DNA of 64,000 bases from Ramazzottius varieornatus (taxonomy: Eukaryota; Tardigrada; Eutardigrada; Parachela; Ramazzottiidae), in contig BDGG01000016.1 in the NCBI GenBank assembly GCA_001949185.1, forward strand, positions 248,001 through 312,000. The letters are read 5' to 3'. Below the pieces are notes generated by a model. The model did no database searches, was not told the origin of the DNA, and worked only from the letters and a program-made list of their open reading frames with translations. This document shows, piece after piece, positions 46,758 through 58,200 of the stretch. Both the position numbers and the translations under genes were made by a program. Numbering within the stretch: the stretch's first letter is position 1; the number at the start of each line of letters is the position of its first letter.

Positions 46758-47888
46758 AAATTGTGATACGAAGGAAACGAAAGACCAATACTACGTAGAA
46801 CGGTCGGACCAAAGCCACCGCGATCATCGAGACAGGCGTGTCTTTTTTCTTGACTGCTTCCTTGTGATAACTTGTTGTACAGATGATTTGTGCCGTTGTT
46901 TTCTTGCTGGCATTATGGACAATTTCTTTCTTAGCTTTTATGGTGTTTCAAGTTTTATGCGCCATGTTCAGGATTTAATCAGAGATAGTTTTTATGGTTC
47001 AGTTGATCAATGCAGTTCTAGTTTTACTAATTTGAATATAGCGTGACGAAATTTTTGATCAGCTTCTCAGTCTGCTTGTTTGCATGTTTTACTTGTCCAC
47101 GCCAAAGAGAAATGTGTTGCATAGCCTACGAGGACTCTGATATAACGTCGAGCTCGTCAGAGCTTTTTTTACGTCGTTCCATTAGCTAGAGCAACACAGC
47201 AAACTGCGACCTAACAGAATTCCATAAATATAGCAATACCCGTGCGAGCTCTTCCATCGGAAATACGCGACGCAAAAGCTGATTGCGAAGGTTTGCATGA
47301 GCGGTACTCGAACATCGCACCATGTGCGCCACTTTCGAGAAGCTAGCGCTCGCTCCGCATAACCCACGCATTCCGTACCATATCATCAAGAATGTTTTGC
47401 ATGAGAAAACTTTGTCAGACCAGCCTTGTTCAAGCTGCTGTACAAGGTAGCGCAACATGGTCTTCGCTCTTCAGGCAACCGGTCATATTCAAAGACGTTC
47501 CTTCAGTCTAAAATCGACTGCACATACCGGCACGTATATATTGACGACTGCGTAGGGAGCCTGAACGAGGTTGATAACACCGCTTCTCTCGGCATTCTAC
47601 CTGTCCGTATGTTGGTCAATCAATCACGGTGATACGCTCCCATCTCATCGATTTTTATTTTCGAAATTGTGTCACCGATTATTAATTCAGGTGCCATTTC
47701 TCACTTGACAAACTCAAGTGGTCCATCACGTGGAAGGAGATTGAGAATTGTGTGACGCTTCGGCACTTGCTCTGCATCCCATTATCTTTTCGGTCTGTAC
47801 AACCGGTTTACTTTTTACTTTTTTTCTGGGCTCTGTTGTTATTTGTTATTAGTTTACCACTGGGTTATCTTGGTTGGATTTCCACATC
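46758..47888. other. Intergenic region DIP2 to TMEM47-like gene
   Basis: No supported gene or repeat. A single decayed half-core (GTGCGCCACTTTCGAG, about 47323-47338) is present. It includes the 5' flank of the next gene. Confidence 0.4.
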
Positions 47889-50800
47889 ATGTCGAACGCG
47901 CCGACGGTCAGTGTACCGCACGAGGAAGACTACTCCAGCACGAACTCAACTGGCAGTGTTTTGCTAGTCCGACCGCTCAAGGTGAGTTTCATGAAACGGA
48001 ACAGATCGTTTAGAAACTGTCTGGCGTCTACAAAAGAGATTCATTGTGACAACTGTTTGCTTGAGCGGACATGTTTAGCTTTTGCGCGTTCGAGTGGCTG
48101 CATACAGTAAACAGGGTACGTTGGTTTTCGCCGCACGCTCACTTGAGGCGTAAATCGCGTGCTCTGGATAATCATTAGTTTGTTAGGACCTTAACAGGGT
48201 TCGGATGTTCCATCTTGTTACTGTAGTCTCCAATCCGGACAGATCCAGGAGCGAAACAAAATATTGTGGGCAGGCTGAGACCGTAAGCGTGATCAGGGAT
48301 CACACGGAAAAAGCGCCATCTGTGTTGCAAGATCGGCTGCTGCGACTTCCGCATGGAGAGATCAGGCGCTTGATGATTCTTCCGCACCTTCGAAAATCAC
48401 CTGAGCATCCTGGCAAGAACAATACAGTTCTTGACAATAATTGACTACCTAGCTTGAGCTGCTTGATTAGTGGTCGAAAGTCGCGAATACGTTCCACGTG
48501 GAAGAAGGGCGTTGTCGCAGTCAACACCTCTTCTTTGTCCGTTACGCTGTATTCCTGTCAGATAAGTTACGTGGTTCTATTCCATTAGCCATGGGCTTGA
48601 AAAGCTGCAATAAACTGCCGCTCCCGAGACCAAGGGACTGCAGTATCGGACTTCTGATGATGTACTGTACAGGGGCGGAACCAGCTCATGATCATACTCT
48701 AGATCTTTGCCTGCAATGAACGAAGTAATTTCCATCGATCGGTATACGACCACTTGTCCTTCATCATCGACACAATTCGTCCCGGAGCGGCTGGTTAGGG
48801 ATCGGAGGCACTTCTGGACGTTCGACCAGTGGGCTGGGTGGAATAGTCATCACGGCAGGCGTTAGACATTTTCATCAGTGGAACGGTGGCTTTGCTCTCT
48901 AATCTCCACACTATCCATTCCCACATGTTCGACACGTTTGCTCTGATAGCTAGTCCAGCGTCACGGTTAGCTGCCTATGCAAATTTTTACAGACATATTT
49001 CACGCCTCCATATTCTCGGTTTCGAGTCACGTTTTACCACGTCTTGAGGCCTGTTTCCGCAGCTTTTAAGGGTTTCAAGGAGAAAATTTTGCGTGTCTAT
49101 ATCTTGCGGCTTATTGAGAACGGATGTGTATCTTTCATCGAGGCTTGTTAGGAATGTATGGGAGGGGAATTTTATTTACTGCTATGTTTTGAATAGATCG
49201 GGATTTGGATCATTACCCACATTCTGAACACTGGCTGCATTGCATCTAAGAACTACCTTTCCAACCCGGAACATAGTCTTAATGTGGATAATTCGGAACT
49301 AAAAATTCACGAGAAGGTTTACGCATCTCTTGTCCGCAGCAATGTCCTCTTCTGAATTGCTCCAAAGACGTCGTCGTTTTCGGCTTCCTTCCGCTTGACC
49401 ATGCGAGGCGAACTTGCTTGCTTCTTCAGAGGACTACAACATGTAAGGAAAGCCTCATTTGATAAAAATATCTTCCACATACTAATTTTACTATAGGACT
49501 TATTATAGCTTCTTCTTGCCAAAAATAGTTTTCAGAATTACTCAATCGAAGATACCGGGTCTCACACGGTGGCGCCACCTTCACCGCGCTTCTTTGTCCC
49601 CTCTCGCAAAAAAACCATTTTTTATTCGTTGCTACAAAGATAGCGGGTGGAGTTATCATGAGGCACTGTTACTCTCCAGAGACCTTGATATCAGCCGAAA
49701 GGAGAAGGGCCCCACATGAAGCCGATTTGTCAAAACATAATCAGAGTAGAGCGAGATAGCAGCTGGAGTACCGCATACTTATGGCTTCCTTGTTAACGAT
49801 CGACCAGGCGCTTTACTCGCTCCTTCGACAACTATACACGTATTTTCCCACCGTAGAAATAGTCTACCCTCTCTAGTGCTGAGAAGTTAACATCTGATAT
49901 CTTAATGGCGACCCATTATTCCTGTTATTTTCCAAAGGTTCGTTGTTCACGTCCTACGAGCCTGAATTAAGATCCTGCCAATATCTCCGGTTTTCTCCTT
50001 TGTTCATTGCAGGTTGTGGCTTTCGTCTGCGGACTCGCCGTCCTGGTTCTCCTTCTGATCGCTCTAGCCTCCTCCACCTGGCTTGATTCCGAGGGCTTCC
50101 AACAAGGTCTTTGGTTTTACTGTGTGCGCCAGGGTTTCGAAGGTCCTTTACCGCCGCTCATACCGGAGAGAGTAGGATGCCATACAGAGCCCTACAAAGG
50201 TAGGAATATAGAGCGCCGAACGGAGTAAAGTTGAGCTCATTAGCGACAGATGTTCTCCTGTTTCATTTGCCGTTCATCCTGACCACAGTGTATATCCTCG
50301 TCACGGGAGCTCTTTGTGCCGCCGCATTATTGCTGGACTTCATGGCGACGTTCCTTCTGGGCATAGCCCTGTGTATGAAGAAGATCGACAGGAAAATCAA
50401 GCTGTATAAAATGGCTAAATCACTCTTCTTTATTGCCCGTAAGCCCCGAAACCGTCCGAGTTCCTTGGAATTTGACTAATTATTCCGAAGTCAAACGTCA
50501 CCTTTTTTTTTACTTTCAGTACTTTCGGCAGTAAGCGGGCTGACGCTGTTCGCAGGTAAAGGAATTCTGACACTAAAATTCCAGTATTCAACTTGGGGGG
50601 AAAATATTATATCATTTAAAAGACCACGCAATTACGAGATCTGGAAGTACAGGGGGGGGGGGTACATTATCTTCTCCGTTTTTCAACTGGCTGAAATCGT
50701 GGGGTGGGGTCAGATCGGGCCAATCACCACATGTACGCTTCGCAGTTTTCGAGTAAAATGCGCCACTAAGTGAACCAAAGTGCCAGACATTTTTAATTTT

Positions 50801-51340
50801 GCTCTGACCACCGGTCACACAGCATGGAACATACTGAAGCTTCTATGACGGTACCAATGTACTGGCTTTGTCTCCAAATTTTTAAGGAGGCTTTCCGTCA
50901 GCCAGCTCTTGAGTAAAAATTCGGTCTGTCAACTCAAGACAAAATCCGGTCAAAAACGAAATACTTTCTCGAAATTTTCAGAAAGCTGCTGGCCAGTTCA
51001 CGTCTTTTTCAACTGGAAGCGACAAAGTTTCTGAAAGCAAACGTGAAAAATCAGAAGCCGTTCCGTAAGGCTTTTGGGCTGCGCCAAGCAACCGGCGTTC
51101 CCCTTGGTCTTTTAAGTGTTATGCAGTGCTGAATCAACGGTTACTGCATGCCCTTTTTCTACAGTGCAATTCAGCCTTGAATATCGGCAATGGGGAAGAA
51201 GGAGCTTCGAGTTCGGCTGGGCTTTCGGGATGGCCTGGGGCGCTGTCGTCTTCCTTTTCGGCACATTACTGCTACTCTGTTGTGATCAGGAGACAGACAA
51301 CGTATATTACGCCGCCAAGAGTTCCCTGGATGACTCCTAA
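47889..51340 (+). CDS. Four-pass claudin-superfamily protein, TMEM47 / VAB-9-like
   Basis: Five exons, 47889-47981, 50013-50199, 50289-50438, 50520-50555 and 51165-51340, give 213 residues. The short cytoplasmic start ends VRPLK, then TM1 is VVAFVCGLAVLVLLLIALAS. The first extracellular loop has the claudin-like W...GLW...C...C pattern (STWLDSEGFQQGLWFYC, then VGCHTEPYK). TM2 (YILVTGALCAAALLLDFMAT region), TM3 (FFIALLSAVSGLTLFAG) and TM4 (FGWAFGMAWGAVVFLFGTLL) follow. The EFGWAFGMAWG segment resembles NWGYGLAWG of TMEM47. Family members sit at adherens or tight-type junctions in epithelia. The 36-base exon 4 is the least certain part, but it fits both phase and TM3. Confidence 0.82.
47982..50012 (+). 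other. Intron 1 of the TMEM47-like gene
   Basis: 2.0 kb with no supported gene. Only short chance frames are seen. Confidence 0.5.
50652..50662 (+). repeat. G11 homopolymer
   Basis: An uninterrupted run of eleven G in intron 4 of the TMEM47-like gene, the longest G run noticed in the window. Confidence 0.85.
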
Positions 51341-52228
51341 TCGGCGTCAACCCACGCAGGTGATTGCGGCATTCAACCTTCCTGTTTTCCCCAACTAATT
51401 CGAAAAACCGCTTTTGAAGGTTTCATTATCTGGTAGTTCCGATTAACAAGGTCTTTTGATTAATTAGGCTGTATTGGATGGAGTCTTCCGCATTGCACCA
51501 ACTGCACCAAATTACACAAGCCTGTGACATACTTCCTGTTGGAGCTTTTCCATCGATAAATGGACAGAGGAACGAGATGCAACGTTACGGTAGCACGTTG
51601 TGTTTTTGCTTTGACAGTATTACAGATGCTGCGTTGCAGTCATTTCCATTGTGATGGAGGAGGCAACGCTGGCTGCCGGATGCTGGGCTACGCATCACTG
51701 CTCTTGCCGTTATCGATCTGCAATGATCTCCAGAGCCATAAATCAGCTAAGTTGTGCTTGCTACTTTAGCTGCGAATTCACATATTGCACAGAGAAATTT
51801 GTTATATTACAGAGCTTTATTTGACCGGCGCTTTTGACAGCTTTGACAATCTTTTCACGCTTTCGATCGCACTCTCCTGCAGCAGTGTTGTTCCTTTTCT
51901 CACGCCCAGTCACGAAGTGAGAAAACGACAAAATTACCAGAATATTATTTTTCCATGACAATAGATAGAACGATGAATGCACTAGTAAAATTCTACGGTG
52001 AACAGAAAATGAGCGATAAAAATCAAACTTTTGTGAACTCGAGATGTGAGCAAAACCACGGAAAGAAAGAAGACAACAAAAGCAAAACTCCAACACGCAA
52101 AACCGAAAAGGAAAGAAGTCAAAAACAATACCACGGGTTGTGTGATTACTTTCCCGAACACTCCTTTGGACATTGGTCGAGAGAAAGGAGCAAAGATGCG
52201 CAGCTTCCGTGAGATAAAGGAATAGTTT
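51341..52228. other. Convergent 3' spacer between TMEM47-like and ACK genes
   Basis: This holds the two facing 3' flanks. An A-rich stretch on the plus strand (51950-52200) gives a Lys-rich frame that I regard as chance. Confidence 0.45.
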
Positions 52229-55200
52229 TCAAAAGCTCATTTCAATGTCCTCTTTCTGGAGAGGAACTCTTGGTGGAGGCAGCGCTGGTCCACCGGAACT
52301 TTGAGTGCCTTTGGGAAGCCCTTGAGAGACTAATCCGTCAGCTTGAGGGTTCTGATAGTGCTCACTGGAAGCGGTGTCAGTCTGGACTGCGCCATGATCG
52401 TTTCCGGGCATGATTAGTGGATGCACTCGCTCGCGTGCCGGCAAGCGCACTGCACCAATGGGCTTCCCGCGATCCCGCGGTGGCAAGGGTGGCGGCGGCA
52501 TATGGGGCCTCTCAACCTTCTTTGAGCTATCGGTCGACTGGGAGGAAGGCTCGGGCAACAAGGAAGACTCGGTCGATGGAAGACTTTGTTCACTGAAAGC
52601 GAGAAAGACAGTATGAAGCGACAAAATAGAAATGGAGGCCTTCTTAGGTAAGCAGACAGGAAATGGACACATGGTTTCTATTTACTCGTACTATGCAAAT
52701 ATCTGTCAGCCATTTTTGACAATTTTGATGAAATTTTTTCAGTCCTACCTGGTGCTTGGAATGGAACCCGCAGTTCGGAAAGACTGGGTGGAAGTAACTT
52801 GTGGTTGTGCAGTCTCATTGCGTTCAGCCAGGGAGACCTTTGGAGCTTCTTGTGACAAGCTGCGGCCGAAACTGTTAGCCATTCCGTTTCTGTTACCACG
52901 CATTTTCGGTACCATGCCTCTGCCACTCTTGAGCAGTTTCAACGGCGAAGCGGAGTCATCGTTCTCCTCGTCGAGGTCCTCGAGCACCGAGTTCGCCACG
53001 GGAGGCGGACACTGAATCTTAATCTGACCCTCTTCAACCAGTACTCGATAAGCCTCTTTCGCGTCCTCCGAAACCTAAACAGATACACAGCAAAACTGAA
53101 TGTTTTTTTCCAAGAGAGTATTTTCTAGTTTGCTGATGAATAACTGGATTTTGCAAAACGTTAAAGTTTCGTGAGGCTATACTTGGTCTTCCAGTTTGGT
53201 TTCGATCGCTGGCTTGTCCGGTAGAAAGACTTTCGGGGTTCTGGGTCCTTCAGGAACACTTGGTTCGTGCGAAGAGTGCTTATTGCGGAACGCTCTGAAG
53301 GAGAACCGACTCTTTGTACTGAGAGCCGGAGACGGTGCACTGCGATGCAGAGGCGACGTCGGTATCTCCAGGCTCCTGGCGGCGATCTCGTTCGACCCGG
53401 CGGCGAACTCGTCCAGCAGCCTCTCGTCCCGCGGCGAGAGAGGCTTCAGTCCTGCTGATGGTATTCCAGGCGAGACCTCGTCTTTGACGACAGAGATGGG
53501 ATCAAGCTTCTTGCGAAGCATCACCGGCGGCTTGGGCTTCACCGGTGGCGGTGGAGGCTTGGCTGGTTTCACCGGCTTGCTGTACGTCACAGCTTCTCCT
53601 GAAAAACAAAAGGAAGGTTATTTGGTGAGAAATTTTCGTTGGCCTTGTCCAGTGAGATCCAGTCTTCTTCTGGACTTTTACGGAGATATTTAGCTCGGTT
53701 CAACTTGCCAATCAATCCACCCTTCTTCTACGAAAGCAGCTAACCTGCTTCAACCTTTCGCTGGAAATTACGTAGGCAACAGAGTAAAAGGGCAAAAACG
53801 AGCCATGTAACTTTGCAGCGTTCGCGAGCTTGTTTTACCGTTTGGAACTTGTGGAACCTCGGAAGAGTTTTCGGTGGGTTTCTTGGTGTTAGGATCCAAG
53901 TCGACAGGCCGAAAGTGGAACTCTTGGCTGATCGCATGTTTTGCTACTTCCTTCTCCTTCTCCGTTTCCTTCTCCGAAACGATTGGTCGACTGTTCAATC
54001 CTGGCGACCCCTCGTTTGTTCTGTTTCCGTCCTTGCTCAACGTCAGCTCACCACTTGTATCCATCATCCTGAGGACTTCATCCATCAGCGAAGGCCCAAA
54101 ATCCAGATCGAACGTCTACGACAGAAATATAAATAATATTACATCATGCAAGTTTATATAAAACTAGAAGGTAAACAGGAAGTTGGATATTGTACATCTT
54201 CTTGCGTGCCAAAGTTGATAAAGCTTCTGTCAGACTGGGAGGTTCTCTTTGCGTTAACGCCATAACTGCCATGGTCAGGCTGGTCCTTGCCATTACGCCC
54301 CATGGCGCTTGTTCGTGCGGAAGACGACATTGAGGGCTTACGAAGGACAGTGGGTGACGGATAGGTCACCGAGTCTTCCTTGGCATTTCCGGAAGAGCGA
54401 CTAGAGCTGGAGCGAGGGGAATCGGAACTGGTGTTCTGCCACGAGTCTGTTGACATTCGACTCTCCGACCCAATGGTTCGTGGCAAGGACAGCCGCGACG
54501 AGATCAACGGCGTCGTGTAACCCATCGAACGATCGTCGTCCCCTTTGTCAACTGCAAAATAAAGAAACATGATATTTTGATTATTGTCCGTCAGTTTATT
54601 GTGAAAGATGAAAGTCAGAAGAAATTCAATTAAGTCTTTCTGAAAAATGCAGAAAATCGGGAAGCACGCCAAACAAAGTCAACAAAATTAGTTTCCCAAG
54701 TGGCGCTCATTTTAACTGTTGTTGGTCGAAAGCGTGCGCCACTTGGGAAAACCGATCTTCCGGGTTTGTTCTCCGCGCTTTGCATTTGAAAATTTAGTAA
54801 ACTGTGTGAGTTGTTTTTAGATATTTAAGGCTTCTATATTTAGAGTTTTTGATTTCAGTTCTGTAAACTTTACACAGCAGCCACCAAGATTATCATTAAC
54901 TCTTACACGAGCGAGCTGACACTGGCTTAGCATGTAGCCCTTTCTCCATGAAGGCCACATCTCCAAAGTATCCCCCATCCATGCCCACATGTCCCGTATG
55001 CCGGAAGTCTCCTTGTGGCCGACTGATCATATCTCGTCGGATCCTACAATCCATGATCAATAATGCATGAAAGTGAAACCAGACCATCTACCATAATCCG
55101 ATAAATTTCACTTTGTTCTTGCGACCTACTTCGTCTTCATTGCCGCACTCTTCTTCTCAGCCACTGCAAGAATAAAATATTTTATCGATCTTTATAGGCT

Positions 55201-58200
55201 CGTTAAGGTGAAACATCGCTGAAAACTCTCTCTGTCGACGAATTTCGGCGCTTACAGTGCGTCGAACCGTCCGAGCCAGACGGTGGAAGCATGTATGGAC
55301 CCAGGTACGTCACCGTGTCGGATGGATCGAAGAGCCCAGCTTTCCGACCTTTGACCACGCCCTTCCATAAGTTGTCTTCGTCCTCTAGCCTACGAGAAAA
55401 ACAGAAACCCTAACATCCAGAAGCACGTTTTGCAAACGAACAGACGACCAGGAGCTTCTGTACATACTTGTTATCAAGGACTGTAATGACATCGCCGATG
55501 GCGTACTGCAGGTGACTTCGACTGGAGGAGTCCAAGCATTCGCGAATGGCTTGAAGTTGCTCCGGCTTTTTCTGTAATGAGGTAAAACCGTTTAGTGAGC
55601 CATAGGTTGATTCTTCGAGCTTCTTGGAGTAATTCATGATACGTACTTCCGGCAGAACTTCAACCAGGGTAGAGAACGTTGGACGATCAGGTTCTTGGAA
55701 TTGCCAGCAGCTTAGCATGAGCTGGTAGTAATCTTTCGGACACAAGTCCGGTTGGTCCAACCGTCTACCAGACTCCAACGCTTCTAAGATCTAAAACAGT
55801 GAAGAACTTGTAAACGGATCGGAAATCGCAGGTCTAATTGGAGAGCTTGGTGTACCTCATGACTGGGAACTCCGATCCATGGTTCGACACCCAGTGAAAA
55901 CATCTCCCATAGCGTTACTCCGAAAGACCAGACATCGCTTGAGCAAGAGAAACGTGAATATCGCAGTGTCTCAGGTGCATACCTTCAAAAAACAAATCAT
56001 CGGCTTAATTTCTCAATATTAGTTGCCGATGTGAATCTCGTTTTATCATAAAAGCACAAAGAAATTTTGGAAACTGAAAATTCGTTTCAGTACCATGGTG
56101 AAACTCGAGCTTGATTTTCGTCTTCGTCCAGCGGGTTCTTGGTGAAGAACTGCGTCAAACCGGCGTCCGATATCTTAACCTAGCATGCAGTGAAGCTTTG
56201 GAAGAGTGGTAACAACTTCCTTACGCATTACGTTACGCGGAGGTTGACGAGTGTGTGTACCTTCATTTTGGAGTAAACCAGCACGTTCCTACAAGAACAA
56301 GAAGCCATGTTACGATGGAGCCTATTTAACCTAATTGGTTAATCGATTAAAGTCTAAAGTGGTGTAATAAAATGCATTTTATTCCACCGACCGTGCAGCG
56401 AGGCCTCCGTGGACGAACTGGCATGATTCGAGGTACTTCATGCCTTCGCAAATTTGCAGCGCCATATCACACAGGGTAATGACTGAAAAACTGGATTTGA
56501 GCAACGGATCACGCAGCGTTTCCACCAGCGATCGATTAGGCGCCAACTCGCTAACCTACATCATCGGAAGAACGTCATCAGCTGCGTTACGAAGTAGCAG
56601 CCAAGCGTGAGAAAATAAAACTCGAGTAGTCCCAACCCGGGCCAAACTTCGACCCCCAGAACACGTTCGTATCACATCATCTCGATTGCGCGAAGCATGA
56701 TTTATCACGTTATTTTGACCCGATGTAACATGAGAGAAGCGCGTATGCGGGGTGGCAGTTTTGGCGGGGATTAGTTCTTCATGACACTTACGAGCCACAT
56801 CAAAGGACCAGTCGGGGCCTCCGCGCTGCCCAGCGCCAGACTGTAGAATGGCACCACGCGTTCGTGCTTGAGCGAGTGTAGTGTAGCTACTTCCTTCAGG
56901 CATTCCAGCGGACTGCTTTGTATTCGCTCGCTGTCCAGACACTTCACCGCCACCTCGCACTACAAAGGGCAAATGCTAAAATTGAGAGGTTGAAAAGATG
57001 GACACTTATCGATCACATTCTTCGAGCTTTGCCTGACTGCATTTAGCGTCTACCGATACTACCAGATATTCAGTATTCAGGCACGTCGTTGAAAAACTCA
57101 AAACCGAATTTGTAAACTGTCGTCCGGAAGCTCGGCATACAAACTCGACAAGATCGGCTACCCAAGTCGGGCCCATTCCTAACCCACCAACACCGAGAGC
57201 GTGCGCCACTTGGGACAGCGATTTGGTCAATTTCCCATGCGGCGCACGCCCCCAGCGAATCACACCAGAGCTATGCGCCACTTGGGAAAACGATCTTTCG
57301 AGTTTATTTATCGAACTTCCAAGTACAGTAACTCTATTTTTTCCAAATGGTTTTTACTTTAAGTACATTACGCACCGGAATGTCTTGGTCATCGGTCCAA
57401 ACCGCCTGGTAAACATGTCCAAACTGGCCCGAGCCCAGCAGTGGGCCTAGCTTAATACTATTAATAGGAATGTGTTTGCTGCTTGAAGACGGTAGCGAAG
57501 CCGACGATGAGGAAGGAGGAAGATGCTTAGCGGACAGCTGTTGCAACTGGTCACGTCGGACCTCCCACTGATCCACACCGGAATTTCGACGTGATAAGTT
57601 TCCATTCTGATGCTGACCGGCCACCGCTGAGGAGGATGAGGACGTTTTTGTTTGGATTATCTACAAAGCACAACAATACTAGAGAAACGTGCTTTCATTT
57701 ATGTGAACAGCAGATTAGGAACAATAATGCCAACATTCCAGAAGAAATGTTGGCCCGATACAATTAAGTTATTTTCAACTTTATTACACTCCCTGATTTT
57801 TCTGGATTGTGTCCGTTGGTTTCAAGAGTCGTTAAGACACTTTCAGTCTATATTTCCTCAAGGGTTTGTTTGCCTCGAAGGAACACAGATCTCTGAAAGC
57901 AACCTCAAAGACGACCGTCGCGATTGTATGCAGGTATAATTATCATTGGACGAGAATATATGGAACGAACACAGTTTGCGCGTGTTTCCGCGGGTCATTC
58001 TGACATAAGCCTCTTCAAATAAGTGTCAATTCTGGTCACAAAAGACACTAATCTCCGCGCAGATAAAAGAGGGCTCTTGCCGTCGAAAGCAGCCCAGTTC
58101 GAACTAGGCCGCGCCGAAAAGACTACGTTCGCTTTTATACGCCGAAGTAAGCCTAACAGATCAAGAGTCAAAACCTCGGCACAACACATGCTTTCGGTTC

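Noticed and set aside
51955..52212. Lys-rich 85-codon frame on the plus strand
   Set aside because: It is explained by A-rich 3' flank composition; no family resemblance or splice context.
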